Positions 50,575-62,522 are shown, counted from the first letter of the stretch. The stretch: DNA of 64,000 bases from JAGOMW01 sp964644075 (GCA_964644075.1 CAZXUQ010000001.1:124001-188000), one strand, 5' to 3'. Program-made: numbers and translations. The notes: generated by a model from the letters alone, not told the origin.

Positions 50575-50579
50575 CTCCT

Positions 50580-52973
50580 ATGATCAAAAAACTCGCCATA
50601 TATATATGTATGTTCCTCATTGGGATGATAGGGATTTTTGACCTATCAAGACTTAGTAATAATGAGATAATTGAAACATCTGTACTGGAGGTATTTGCTG
50701 ATGAGTGTACAGTCTGAGTTGATGCAGGATGTACAAACTCAAATCCCCAAATACAAACAAGTTGAAGCGCACAATGAACACAGTCTCAATCTACGAGCTC
50801 ATCTCAATCTACGAGCTCATCTCAATCTTCAGAAATGCAGAAGATGCTCAATAGTCTGCTTGCAGGGCTTAATATCTTCCTTGCTATAGTTACAATATTT
50901 GTCTCTCCTGCCATCATGTTCGCGGGGTGGCTCATGTCTCCAGACTGGACAAGTGGTGATTTATTTGGGATTAGACCAGTTTTACATAATCTCTGGGTAT
51001 TAGTTGCAAACATTACGTATTTTATCTACGCGATACTCCTCATATTTATAGCACTTGCCACGATATTTAACTCTGAGAAATACGGATACAAGCAGCTCCT
51101 TCCACGACTGGCTCTCGGTATCCTCCTCGTACCACTTACATGGTGGTTTGTGCAGTTCATCGTTTCTCTTTCGAGTATTGTTACGGCATCTGTAATCAAC
51201 CTTCCGACAGAAACTCTTTCTACATATATAGAGACCAAGAGCACATCTGGAAACAAGAGTTGGTGGGATAATAAAATTATTCCTAAAAAAATAGAGTTTA
51301 ATAACGAATATTCCACTCTCAAAAAGAATATAGAAACTGCAAATTGTGCGAACTCAGGAGGCTGTTTATCACCAAAAGATATCATATCTAAGTCGTCAGG
51401 AATGTATGGGTGACTCCTCATATATGCTTATGGTGTTTTCAAGTTCTCCGAGGTCAAAGAATTGAATACTGGAACAGATGTGGCGAAATCTATTTTTAGT
51501 ATAATAAACCAAGGTATTGTGGGCGTTCTGATGTTCCTTATATTCTGACTCCTCGTATTGGCGCTCATATTTATGCTTATAATGCGCGCAATCAAGCTCT
51601 GGTTTTATGCGATTTTCTCCCCTCTTATGACACTAAAATATGTCATCGGTGATGGACTTTTCTGAGGAAAAGAAAAAAGTAGTAGTTTTGATCTCAAAGA
51701 GTTTATTGGACTTGCATTTGTACCAGCACTCGTGTGACTTTCATTATCATTTTGACTAGTTATTATCACACTTCTCCAGACAGAGAGTAAACCATGAACA
51801 ACCTGTAATGCAACAAAAATCATGGGTGAGTGATGCAAAATCATAGGAATCATGTGAAGTACAGATAATGTTATAATCAGAAAACTAGAGCTCAGCAAGG
51901 GGGCTGACGGATGACCATGAAGTGAAGAGTATAAATCAGTCAACGAAATAAAGATATGAGAATTTACCTATAGATATGTCGGAAGTGTGGTAAAAGGTTA
52001 TCAAGTAAATGGAGCAGCGAGTGAAGCTGACTCAACTCAATCAGCACTATCATCAGCTGGGGGAATCTTTGGTACCATAATTCTCGATATTATTGCCCTG
52101 ATGTTCATATGGCTAGCATTTATGGTAGCAAAGAATGTGAGTAAAACAGTGCAGGCTGCAGTTTCACCATTCGAAGATTTCGGAAAAAAGATCGGTGGAC
52201 TCGCGAGCTCACTCCCAAAATACGCACCTATACTTCCTGGTGGACTCAGTATGAGTGGAGCAACTCAACTTGCCAGTGGTGTAGAATCAAAAATTAGTTC
52301 TGCTAATACTGATAGGGCAAATGAATCAGCTATTGGAAAAATGCTTGGTATGGATAAAAAAGCTTCGGGAGAGTCTCAAGCAAAAACAGCAAAAGCAGTA
52401 CAAGCAATCAGTGACAAAAATAGTGATGGTATTGCTGTAAAAGAAGCTATTAAATCACTCAGAGAAGACATATGAAAAAATAAGGATATTTCAGAGCAAG
52501 TAGGGAAAATAGCAGATAGTTTGCGTGAACTCAGCAAAGAAGATAGAACAAAAGTATTAGCTCATAGTGGAATCGATACTTACGCCCTTGAAAGACTCCT
52601 GGATGAAAACGGGAAAGATAAAAAAATAGATAAGAATAACTCTAAGTTATCTAAATTCCAAAATATTATCGTTGGTTCTACAGGCTGAAAAGATGGTGTA
52701 AATTCTACAGTACAGCAATTCACTTCGGCGAAAGTATGAAATACGAGTGATGTTCAAATACAGTTTAAAGAGGATATTAGAATGCAAGTAAATGGTGATA
52801 ACTGATCAAATATAAAATTCATTTCTGGAAACCAAAATTCACTTAAAGAATTTGCAAAGACTCTAACTGAAGATGATTTTAAGAGGGGGTTTCCGCTTGG
52901 TACTGACCCTAAAGTTATTGAAGCTTTTATTAAAGAAATATGAACTTCATCCTTTAAGCCTAAAACTTCCTAA
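50580..52973 (+). CDS. Large polytopic membrane protein, possibly TrbL/VirB6-like
   Basis: A 797-aa protein. It has an N-terminal hydrophobic segment, a Ser/Gln-rich stretch from an 18-bp DNA repeat (QSTSSS units at 50786-50829), then about seven membrane helices (90-510). One (LIFMLIMRAIKLWFYAIFSPLM) resembles the arginine-bearing helix of TrbL/VirB6 channel proteins. A large cytoplasmic C-terminal part (about 520-797) is rich in Lys, Ser and Asp. The resemblance is one of architecture only. No other secretion genes are in the window. Confidence 0.5.
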
Positions 52974-52991
52974 CATTCGTTAGGATTTTTT
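52968..52991 (+). terminator. Rho-independent terminator
   Basis: Stem TCCTAAC/GTTAGGA with an ATTC loop and six T. The stop codon TAA of the membrane protein is part of the stem, and the T run reaches the stop of the opposing protease gene. Confidence 0.85.
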
Positions 52992-53574
52992 ATGGTCTGA
53001 GGATATATGATACGCCCTTCTCCTGGTCAGTCGCACTGACGATACCGATGAGACGAGATCTCTCATCCCATATAGGAGTCCCACTTTCTCAGAGAGAGAG
53101 TCAGAGATCGATCACGATAGCTCACGAGCTAGCATGAGTTGCGAGACTCTTATTGTATCATATGTAGGAAGCATCTGTGTCTATGACAGTAGCGCTCGCG
53201 AGTATCATAGTGCCAGAGAGCGAACGGTAGAGGAATACGTGATCTCCGTTTTGTGGTGATGGAGATACTTCTACAGGATCTCCTGGTGACGACATGAGTG
53301 GGAGACGAGTAATATCTCACCTTACGAGAGGAGGTCCGCCACGAGGGATGAGGACATTACCCTGGTGAAGGAACTGACAAGAACTCTCTTCACAGTCACG
53401 AAGAATATGTGTCGCCGTAAGGAGAGTGGCATCTCATAGGAGTACTCCATTTCCGAGGATAGTATTATTTTTTCACACTACTGTAACACTCCGATCGATA
53501 GGACTCATATGTTCGACTCTCCCACATGCACTCGAGAGGAGTGAACATGCGACGATGCAAAATAGGTATTTCAT
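52990..53574 (-). CDS. Trypsin-like serine protease lipoprotein
   Basis: A 194-aa lipoprotein with lipobox LSSAC. The chymotrypsin-fold triad is visible: GVLLGDATLLTATHIL with the His, a middle Asp region near DITRLPLM, and GLSLGESGTPIWDERSR with the catalytic Ser in G-x-S-G. The gene is short for the family (no PDZ domain), like small HtrA-related or V8-like proteases. It is convergent with the large membrane protein and may act at the outer face of the membrane. Confidence 0.8.
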
Positions 53575-53670
53575 ATTTCACACACTATAGACAAAATGCC
53601 GAGACCTGCAAAGTGGAAAAGGAAAGAAAGATGTATACAATGCCTATACTTTATTTCTAATTTTTTCCAT

Positions 53671-54063
53671 ATGAGCATGCTCAAGGAGTTTAAGGATTTC
53701 GCGATGAAAGGAAACGTCGTCGATCTCGCGGTGGGTGTGGTTATCGGTGCTGCATTTGGTAAAATCGTAACATCTCTCGTAGAGGATCTCATGATGCCTT
53801 TGATTGGTTGGATCTTCGGAAAAGTAGATTTTAGCGCTCTTACTTTTCCTTTACCAGCACTCATGGGAGATCCTGTGACACTTAAGTATGGCTCATTCCT
53901 CACGGTTCTCGTGAACTTCATCATCGTCGCATTTGCGATATTCTTCTTCGTCGTAAAGCCGATGAGTAAACTCAAGAAAAAAGAAGCTCCAGCTCCAACT
54001 GGACCAAGTGATAACGATCTCCTCACAGAGATACGCGACCTCCTCAAAAAGAAGAACGCATAA
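53671..54063 (+). CDS. mscL: Large-conductance mechanosensitive channel
   Basis: Releases solutes on osmotic down-shock. The protein starts MLKEFKDFAMKGNVVDLAVG with the conserved cytoplasmic helix and first membrane helix, followed by FGKIVTSLVEDLMMPLIG and the second membrane helix FLTVLVNFIIVAFAIFF. The end is KKKEAPAPTGPSDNDLL with the usual C-terminal helix. 130 aa, normal length. The start at 53671 is preceded by no Shine-Dalgarno. Confidence 0.95.
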   Translation: MSMLKEFKDFAMKGNVVDLAVGVVIGAAFGKIVTSLVEDLMMPLIGWIFGKVDFSALTFPLPALMGDPVTLKYGSFLTVLVNFIIVAFAIFFFVVKPMSKLKKKEAPAPTGPSDNDLLTEIRDLLKKKNA

Positions 54064-54067
54064 GTAA

Positions 54068-54098
54068 AATCCCCTGAAAAAATTCGGGGGATTTTTTT
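54068..54098 (+). terminator. Rho-independent terminator
   Basis: AATCCCC/GGGGGATT with the inner pair GAA/TTC closing an A-rich loop, then seven T. It ends mscL. Confidence 0.85.
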
Positions 54099-54131
54099 GC
54101 TTCCAGGAGAGTTCTCGGTATACTCTCTCGC

Positions 54132-55151
54132 ATGGATCGTAAACCCAACGTCATCTATCTCTCAGGAAAGGATACTTATGGCATCCTCCTAGAAAAAAAA
54201 CGACTCAAAGATGCTTTTATCACCAAGTATGGGAATACAAACATTGATACTATCCGTATCGAAGAGGTGAAAGACTGGAGAAATCTCGAACAAGATATGA
54301 TCACGACCGGACTTTTTGCAGAGAAACGACTATTTTTCATATCGTGAGGCTATAAACTGCGAAAAACTGATGAGACAAAAGAAGATAAAAAAGAAAAGAA
54401 AAATAATCTCGCGGAAACGAGTCTCATACATATACTCGAATCCCTTCCTGATGAGAGTTTTGTCATATTCTCAGACATCATCGCGACACCAAAATCCTCT
54501 CTCATGACATGGATCATGAGCTCTGCTCAGGTAAAAACCTATGATACACTCTGGGATGACGCTCTCTGGGAAAAACGTTTTCCCGAAATAGACAACCCTT
54601 CACGAAGATTTGTCATCTGACACTATAGAAAAATAGCAGAAACGACCGAAGATACGGATATAGATATTTCTCTCTCGATGAGCCAAAGTCTCTACAAGAT
54701 ATCTCTCCTCGGAAACTCTTCTCAAAGCGAGAAAGAACTGTCGATCGAATGAATAGAGTGAGGAAAAATGTTTGATCTCTCAGATGCACTCCTCAGGTGA
54801 GATGCTCGTGGTTCCCTCCGTATACTCAGGATCCTCCTCGAGACAACCAATATCTATGCTCTCATCGGGAGCCTCATAGGGCTCATACGTCCCGCCGTCT
54901 ACACAAAATACTTAAAAACCGCAGGAAAAAATGAAAGAGAGATCGCCACATCGATCAGTGCACACCCATTTGTTATCAAGAAAGCCTATGAATCAAGACT
55001 GAGCTATGAAAAACTTCGAAATTTTTATACGAAACTCATAGACGGGAATATAGCATACAAAAGCGGAAAGTGACTCTCTGATCCTGAATTATGACGTATT
55101 TTTTCGATTGAGCGAGCTATTATGGGATTGAAAAAACCAGAAAATACCTAA
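54132..55151 (+). CDS. holA: DNA polymerase III delta subunit-like protein
   Basis: A 339-aa protein with the layout of HolA, the clamp-loader delta subunit. The first domain shows VIYLSGKDTYGILLEKKRLKD and ITTGLFAEKRLFFIS, which correspond to the ATP-site-like RecA fold without a P-loop. FVIFSDIIATPKSS follows, and the C-terminal helical domain has FDLSDALLRGDARGSLRILR and the helices of the collar. Motif conservation is low, as is usual for delta. It follows the mscL terminator. Confidence 0.7.
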
Positions 55152-55192
55152 AATAATGTCGTCTTATACATAACTTTCCCTTTTCGCATCAT

Positions 55193-56086
55193 ATGAAAAA
55201 AATTATTTTTATCGCACTTTCGCTCTCTCTCCTGACAAGCTGTACCCTCTGGAACAAATCAGCAGAAACTCCAGTAGAGAATACTGCTTCTGAAACAAAA
55301 AAAGAGATCGCCGCTGGAGCAAATAGCATGGTCTCTCTTAACTATACTCTCCGAACTGACTCACCGAGTGGGAAAGTCGTAGATACATCTGTTGAGTCTG
55401 TGGCAAAAGAAAATGGTCTCTATAACTCTGGTGCTCCATACAAACCATTTGAATTTGTCATGTGATCAAACCAAGTTGTACCAGGCTTCGAAGCTGGAGT
55501 CATGGGGATGAAAAAAGGCGAGAAAAAACTCATCGAAGTCGCACCAAAAGATGGCTACGGAGAAGCGACGATCGAACGTACAGTAAATAAATACGAGATT
55601 GCCCCTCTCTTTACTATCACGACAGATAAGAGAAATTTCTCTGATAAAAATACTGAAACTCTCCCTCTCTCGACATTTGGCGAAGAAGCAAAAGACATAA
55701 CTGTCGGAAAGACACTTACGGGTGGCGCTGGTATCACAGCAAAAGTTATGAAACTCGATGGAGAGAATGTTACTCTCGAAATCGATAATAAGAATAATCC
55801 ATTCTACGGAAAAAAACTCGTCGTAGGAGCAAAAGCTGAGAAAGACAAAGCAAAATTCACTGTCAAAGCAGTTACAGAAACAGGTGTTACTCTCGAAGTA
55901 GAAAATGGTGAAAGTCCGTTTTACGGAAAAGAGTTTATTGCCGGAGCAAGCGCAACACTCGAAAATGGTGGTACTCTGACAGTCAAGTCACTCTCAGGAG
56001 AAACTGTGACCCTCATCACACCAAATACTCATCCTCTCGCAGGAAAGACTCTCTACTTTGCAGTCGAAGTTACTGATATAAAATAA
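55193..56086 (+). CDS. SlyD/FKBP-type peptidyl-prolyl isomerase lipoprotein
   Basis: A 297-aa lipoprotein with lipobox LTSC. MVSLNYTLRTDSPSGKVVDTS starts the FKBP domain, then FEFVMGSNQVVPGFEAGVMG, where the Gly after FVM is UGA, and MKKGEKKLIEVAPKDGYGEA, the typical SlyD pattern. The C-terminal half repeats an IF-like or beta-hairpin unit (NPFYGKKLVVGAKA, SPFYGKEFIAGASA, THPLAGKTLYFAVE), three copies in all, a longer insert-in-tandem than in standard SlyD. It probably folds exported proteins. Confidence 0.88.
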
Positions 56087-56089
56087 TAT

Positions 56090-56740
56090 ATGCACATCCA
56101 CATCCTCTCACTTTTTCCTGAGAGTATGCGTACATATCTCGATAGTAGTATCATGAAAAGAGCCCAAGAAAAGGGGCTCTTTCACTATACTCTTCATAAC
56201 CTCACAGACTGGACGGTACGCAATACTCGTAGAGTGGATGATCGACCATATGGTGGATGATCTGGAACGATACTCACGATCGAACCCCTCACACTGGCAC
56301 TTCGAGAGCTCAGAGAAAAATATGGAGAAATGGAAGTTATCTATTTCTCACCACGGTGAGAAATCCTAGACCAAGAGCTCTGTGAAGAATTCGGAGAGAG
56401 GCCCGATATGCAGTATGCTATTATCTGTGGTCACTATGAGTGAATCGATGAGAGAATATTTTCTCTCTTCAAAATACGCGAAATATCCATCGGAAACTAC
56501 GTCCTCTCGAGTGGTGAACTCGCGAGTCTCGTATGGATCGATAGTGTCGTGAGACTCCTCCCTGGTGTCATATCAGAGGACTCTCTTCGGGAAGAATCTT
56601 TTTCACCAGAGCTCGAGAGAAAGAAAGAATACCCACAATACTCCCGACCAGAAATATTTGAATGAGAAAGAGTACCTGAGATACTCCTCTCCTGAGATCA
56701 GAAAAAGATCCAAGCCTGGAAAAAATCCCATCTGAGATAA
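56090..56740 (+). CDS. trmD: tRNA (guanine-N1)-methyltransferase TrmD
   Basis: Methylates G37 of tRNAs reading CNN or other codons, essential for frame maintenance. The SPOUT knot motifs are YGGGSGTILTIEPL, YFSPRGEILDQEL, ICGHYEGIDERI, SIGNYVLSSGELA, and YPQYSRPEIFEGERVPEILLSG near the end; many glycines here are UGA. Length is 216 aa, at the short end for TrmD. It starts 3 bp after the SlyD stop. No rpsP, rimM or rplS neighbours are present, unlike the usual operon. Confidence 0.95.
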
Positions 56741-56785
56741 GCCAAAGTTTATATTTTTGGAGCTTTATACTACAGTTCTCTCATG

Positions 56786-59101
56786 CTATTTTGGTATATC
56801 TACGGTATAAAGACCATCTCAGATATTGATACGTTTCTTATCTGGAAATACTCTGATAGCTGATGCCATAGCTTCTCCCTGTAGCGTCTCATCGATACGA
56901 TCGAGATAGTACCTGAGATTTCCTGCGAACACATAGTACTCCTTGAGAGACATAGGATTTCCAGATACCTCTATCATGTAGTCTCCATAGTTGATGATGA
57001 TATCAGAGAGGAGATCATCCTTATAGAGGGCGGATACTTTGATCTCAGAGGTTTTTTGTGCTCATCGACTGATGAGATATGGTGCCTGGGTCATACGAAG
57101 ATATTCTTTCTCGAGAGACCACGTCGAGGCATCTGCCTTCGTCCAGACATTTTGGAGTTCCGCGATACGTGGATCTGTCATGAGGGTTTTCGTATTTTTT
57201 ACCTCTTCGATGATGCTTGCCTCATACCTCACGAGGCTACCACTTTCTGTATCTACGAGAGGGAGGAGTGTTTTTTCATTTTTATCGACCTTGTACGGAG
57301 TTTTGACATAGTCCTTATAGTCATCTTCTTGGATAAGAGCAGCAAATCCCTTTATACGAACAATTTCTTTTTGTATGCGTGAGTACGTATCATCATCTGT
57401 CTTTCCTGACCCCGACCAGAGTTCATCGATCGATGGCTTCAGGATATCGATAATATTTGCGAGTGTTGATACATTGGAGACGAAATCTTCTGGCATCTTG
57501 ATCTTCACTCCATCACGAAATTCTGGAGAGATATAGATAGCACCATCTTCATCGACGGTATACTGACTGTAGAACGAGTGAGAGAGGTGAACGAGAAGCG
57601 AGTCATAAAACTGACGCGAGAAGCTCATAACTGTCTGTTGTTTCTTGGCTGCATCATCGATAGACTCTATATATACTCGTGCTGCACGAAAAAATACAGA
57701 GAGATATTTATATGTCGCATTATCTTCGAGAGTATTTCTTGGTATCATACTCCTATCTTCAGTTTTTTTGAGGATATTATAGGCATAGATCGCGATATCA
57801 AAATAGTCTTTTTTATCGATAGCACAGTCATCCTTACAGCTACCATCTGCATTATAGATAGTTTTTTCGAGTTCTGTCGATGTTGGCGCATATGTATCGA
57901 TTTTGATACGATTAGCAGAACGTTTTTGGGTAAAGAGATTTCTCGAGTAGATATCAGAAAGTGTCTGAAAAAGTTTGTATTTATCAGATGTCTGACGTAT
58001 TCAGATAATCTCAGCGATTGATTCATAGGTTTCTTGGTATTTCGAGTTCGCGACACCTCAGTAGAGAGCAAAGCGTCCATCGAGGAGAAACTGTTCGACG
58101 AGAGATTTCGCACTCGACGTCGTGAGCTTGAGGTCTTTAGTGTCATTATAGGCTCGACCGATTTTTTTCACGAGGTCTGTAGATGCTCCTGTCGGGTCTA
58201 CCGCTTTCGCGAGGAGCGAGGAAAGTTCGAGAAGACGTGTATGGTCACGCTTGCTTGGATTTATGAGGAGACTACTTTGTGTTTCATCACCATAGTACGG
58301 ATTGGTGAGTGCATACCGTTTCTGGATATCGATATTTTCTACTTTTTTGCGAAACAGAGCAGAGAGCGCACGAAAAAGGACTTTTGAATCCGCAGGAAGA
58401 CGGTAGTTGAGAAATGTATCTTCTTCATCACCTCGATTGACACGCGGATTTACGAATTCAAATACTTCGTTTTCCTCTTCTTTGAGAGAGAGAATAGTGC
58501 GAAAAAGGTCAGCATTTTTGAGAGAGCGATTTCGAGTCGGATCAAATCGTATATATGAGCCTGGGAAGAGAATCATGCTCGTCATCTCCTGTTTTTCATA
58601 GAGAAATGTAAGACGGACGACACCATCGATAGCATAGACTACGACTTTATCTTCTTCTCGACCGACATAAAAACTTCCATTCGTAATCTGATCTATGCGA
58701 AAATCTCAGAGTGAATCAAAAACTGTATACTGAGAAAAAAGATCATAAAGAGATACAATACCTGGACTCCCGAGGAGTACGATACCAGTATTTCACTTCT
58801 CTGTGAGAGCGACACTTCCCGAGGCAGAACTCAGATAGAGAAATGAACCTAATCTTCAAAACTCTGCGAGTATAGGAGTATTTTTCGAGAGAGAACGCTC
58901 TTTGGGGAGAAATGCTGTTTTCTCTACATCATATGTTCACTCATCCTTTGGGGTGAGTCTGAGTGTCGAGAATCGCATCTCATTATTTGTCTTTTCTACC
59001 ACCTTCTCAGGTACTCCCATATGCAGAGAAAAATTAAAAGTCACTCCTGCGACAACAAGAGAGAGAAGGAAAATACCGATGGCTGCAAATATCCGGTTCA
59101 T
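56786..59101 (-). CDS. Large membrane-anchored protein with a FecR-like N-terminal part
   Basis: A 771-aa protein with an N-terminal anchor (IFAAIGIFLLSLVVAGVTF). The first 170 residues have strands such as GIVLLGSPGIVSLYD, FRIDQITNGSFYVGREEDK and VVVYAIDGVVRLTFLYE, then GSYIRFDP, reminiscent of FecR domains. The rest is helical and charged (about 180-771), without transmembrane segments and without known motifs; many conserved-looking YYVFAGNLRYY-type stretches are present. It is the longest unknown in the window. The gap before it on the left holds no further gene. Confidence 0.6.
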
Positions 59102-59143
59102 ATCTAGTGAGTATCATATCGAACTTCCCCCCTTTTTGCAAAT

Positions 59144-60160
59144 CTAGTCAGGAAAACACTCCCGAAAAAAGAGCTTTTTCACTTGACTAACAATGTTTTG
59201 ATTTTTCTCTATCAGAACCATGGTTTCACGGTTGTTATCGAGGGCATTGGAGGTGAAGTTCAAACTTCAAAGGATCACATCTTTTTCGTCGAGAATGATG
59301 AGTTTCGCATGGAGGTATGGAGACCTGAGTTCTCGTACTGGAAAATCGAGAACAGAGTCAGTCGCACCTGATCGACTCGATGTACAGAGACGAACATCTA
59401 CTCACTCCTTCTTTCGCTCAGAGAGAAATGCAGTCATCTCATCATCGGTGACGGTCTGGTTGTAGATATAGAGTGAATGTTTGGCAAGAGAGAGTTTTTT
59501 TAGAAGCCATGGTCGCATATTCTCTGGAGCGATACCGAGTCTTGGGTCGAGAGGAGGAGAAAAATATGGCGCATGATAGTCAAAGTCACTTTCGAAAAGT
59601 GTCTCGAGGTTATGGAGAATACCTTGATCTAGAGAACAGGTAAAAAATTCACGATTTTTCGTAAATGTAGAATACGACCAATTCCCTGTCGAGAGACACC
59701 AAGTCTCATCGATAAGCCAAAACTTGGTGTGGGTAAAAGTGAAGTTTTTATTGCTCGAAAAAACAACTTTTGCCCCTGCATCACCCAGAGTATGAAAAGT
59801 ATGATCATTGATACGAGGTGTCTGGTACACATTTGCTTCGAGTATTACTCGGACGTCGACTCATCTTTTCACTGCATCGAGGACGGCATCTAGAGTTTCC
59901 TTTTCTGTCCATGTATAGATTTCTATCCAGATTCGTTTTTTTGCTTTTTTTATCGATCCTACGAGAGCATCGAGCTCTTTTTTATCTGGAAGCACGGCAA
60001 AGTGTGTGATAAGAATTCACGAAGAGGTCACGGAAGATGATACATCTGCATTTTGTTCTCAGGCGAAATAATGTTCCCTATATTCACGAAAACACGATGA
60101 AAGGAGTATCGGGACAAGCGATACAAAAAAGAGGAGAAAAAATTTCTTTTTATAGATCAT
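59144..60160 (-). CDS. Phospholipase D-like protein, lipoprotein
   Basis: A 338-aa protein with a signal peptide and lipobox LLSSC. Two PLD motifs are present: HTKFWLIDE (about 155) and LHAKLIILDEKDVILGSLN (about 285). The first motif is H-x-K-x4-D with the following G-S/N partner STGNWSYS. This is the cardiolipin synthase/PLD layout, with an extracellular or periplasmic position. Substrates could be phospholipids or nucleic acids. It overlaps the start of the PH-domain gene by 11 bp. Confidence 0.85.
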
Positions 60161-60707
60161 GTTTATGTGAAAACTCTTTCTCTATATGGTGGGCATGGAG
60201 TTTTTCTATGGTATCAAATTGTGCACGCTCATCATCCGTATAACGAGAAAGCGCATTGATGAGAGCATAAACTTTTCATACTTTCGGTACATGTCGAGCC
60301 TGAAAGTCTCCATCCGAACCAGACGATGCCCGAACAAAAAGGGTACCGTACTTGAGAAGATATCCGATGAGACTATTTTTACTTACTGCACAGTCACGAA
60401 TATTACGGTATCGGATATTCATCGCATACTGGGAAAAGAGTCCATTGCGCACAGAGAGGGTAATCTTCTGGTTCCCTACCATAAGCCACGAATGATGCCA
60501 GAGGTAGTGATCATAGGCTATGAGTCACCCTGATATGATGAGAAACGTTCACCATGTCCAGAGAAGGGAAAAATCAGAGACGAAGTAAACCATAAGTGTT
60601 ATCGGAGCCGCGATAAAAAGCATCAGTTTCAGAGATGCGACTACTGGTACGATCCAGTGTTGGTGAGTTTTATAGAGTATTTTTTCCTCGAAACGAAGTT
60701 CTGACAT
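60150..60707 (-). CDS. PH domain-containing membrane protein (bPH2/YdbT-like)
   Basis: A 185-aa protein with two to three membrane helices (LKLMLFIAAPITLMVYFV and neighbours). A bPH2-type domain follows, in which NQKITLSVRNGLFSQYAMNI and RYRNIRDCAVSKNSLIGYLLKYGTLFV match the core of the YdbS/YdbT family. Function of the family is unknown. It is co-transcribed with the PLD gene and the His-rich membrane protein. Confidence 0.75.
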
Positions 60708-60719
60708 ATGCGTAGAGTA

Positions 60720-61505
60720 TTAGTGATGGCCTCCGTGACCCGTACCGTGTCCATGATCATCATGAGCATCATGTCCTCCATGGTCATCATGTCCATGGTC
60801 GTCGTCATGTCCACTCCCCCCCACTTCATGGAACTCGACACGGTAGCTCGCATCCTCTTTTTTCCGATAAAATCCGACATTTGCGAGGTTGTACCAGATA
60901 GAGAGAAATGCCGCGTTGATGAGATTAGAAAGAAGAAGTTTGTAGAGCATGAGGACAATCCCGAGTGGGATGATCATGTTTTGGTGACTCATGATATACC
61001 CATAGTATGCTGATTTCCTGATATTTTCCTGATAGAAAAACGTATCACGTATCCATGTCAGGATGTTTCCTACATGAAATACATAACTCTGCTCGATCAT
61101 ATAGATCGCGACAGCACCCATGGCAAAGACGAGAAAGCTCGAAACTCAGAGAAATATGAGTGTATAGAGTGTCGGATGTGTCGGCTCAGAGATGACGAGT
61201 CCACCATGGAGAGGAAAGAGTACCATGAGAACCCAGACGAGATAGAGTGCGAGAGAGACGAGAAATACAGAAAAACCGAGAGGAAAGAGTCATCACTCAG
61301 TGGAGAGAGTCGGATTTCCGAGGAGTACGACAGAGAGCAGTATATAAATCCCAAGTCCGACGATCGCACCAAATGCCGCCTCAAATACCTGATGAAGTGA
61401 GAGGAAATAATACATAAGGAGAACCGCGAGAAGCGTGACTACGATAAGTCATGCGTCAAATACGGTAACCTGAAATGTATTTGCAAGTGCCTCAAGAAAT
61501 GGCAT
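60720..61505 (-). CDS. Polytopic membrane protein with a His/Asp-rich tail
   Basis: A 261-aa membrane protein with about six helices (for example VTLLAVLLMYYFLSLHQVF and IIPLGIVLMLYKLLLSNLIN). The C-terminal 35 residues alternate His, Asp and Gly (GHDDDHGHDDHGGHDAHDD), a likely metal-binding tail. No family is recognised. The DNA of the tail consists of degenerate repeats. It is in a leftward transcript with the PH-domain and PLD genes. Confidence 0.65.
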
Positions 61506-61562
61506 AGAAAAAGGTTATTCTCGGAATAATTGTATCGATAGAATGCCTTCTGGCAAGGGAAT

Positions 61563-62036
61563 TTATGATTTTATCATGAGTGCTGTGAGGTAGGCGATCG
61601 CGAGAGCATCGGCAGCATCATCTGGTTTCGGTATTTCTCGGAGTTTGAGGATCATCTGGAGTGCCTTTTGGACCTGTGGTTTCTTGGCAAATCCATTGCC
61701 CGCTATACCCTGTTTCACCTGGAGTGGAGTGAACTCCGTGATCGGGATACCGAGAGATGCAAGTGTATAGACGACGACACCTCGTGCATGGGCGACATCG
61801 ATACCATTGGTGACGTTTCTGAGGAAAAAAAGTCTCTCGATCCCACACGCAGTCGGATGATAGGTATCGATGATCTGTCTGAGATCGGTTGCTATCTGGA
61901 CGAGACGCTCAGACAGTGGGAGTCCAGCCTGTGTCGATATGACTCCATACTCGATAACGCGCGTCACTCTCCCCTCTTTTTCTATGAGGGCAAATCCAGT
62001 CGTCGCAGTTCATGGGTCGATGCCGAGGATGATCAT
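61563..62036 (-). CDS. ruvC: Crossover junction endodeoxyribonuclease RuvC
   Basis: Resolves Holliday junctions. The N-terminal strand is IILGIDPGTATTGFA with the first catalytic Asp; the Gly after DP is UGA. CGIERLFFLRN carries the Glu, and the C-terminal motif DDAADALAIAY carries the last Asp residues. VKQGIAGNGFAKKPQVQ is the conserved DNA-contact region. 157 aa, normal length. No ruvA or ruvB is adjacent. Confidence 0.95.
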
Positions 62037-62135
62037 GAGGGGATTATAGTGAAAAAATAGAATTAGAGTGTTTGAATGAAAATTTTTAAATTGACTTTTA
62101 TTATTTTATGATAATATAGTATCATACTAACTTTG

Positions 62136-62522
62136 ATGGATATGGAAAACACCAATAGAGAAACCAGATTAGAAAAAGCAGCTTATCTAGCATTAATGCT
62201 TGGTATGTCATGATGAGTTATTGGTGGTGCTTTTTGGCAAAAAAATATTGATGATACTAGCCATGCAGTAGCTCAAGTATTAATTAAAGATTTACAAGCA
62301 AAATGATGAGAAAATATCATAGCAGGGCGGACGAAATTAGAGCCAACTGTATGGGCTGATATGCCAAATAATGAAAAATATGAGTGACACATTAGAGTAA
62401 ACCCTTTTGATACTAGAGACATAAGAACTTATGAGTGGACAGTTACTCGTAATGGGGATAGTTCTAAACGTAGGAGGGCTTGGGATTGAACCACACCGAT
62501 AAATTTAGATAGTCTAAAATAA
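62136..62522 (+). CDS. Hypothetical protein, 128 aa, AT-rich
   Basis: The frame goes from ATG to TAA with six UGA glycines. It has a possible N-terminal membrane segment with small residues (ALMLGMSGGVIGGAFW). The soluble rest carries EGHIRVNPFDTRDIRTYEWTVTRNGDS. Leu is mostly TTA, unlike the CTC-rich neighbours, and the region is distinctly AT-rich. A promoter TTGACT (62091-62096), 18 bp, TATAGT (62115-62120) and a downstream terminator make it an independent unit, perhaps recently acquired. No family is recognised. Confidence 0.55.

Noticed and set aside
50786..50829. The 18-bp tandem repeat as a CRISPR-like array.
   Set aside because: The copies are directly adjacent without spacers and are in frame, coding for QSTSSS units.
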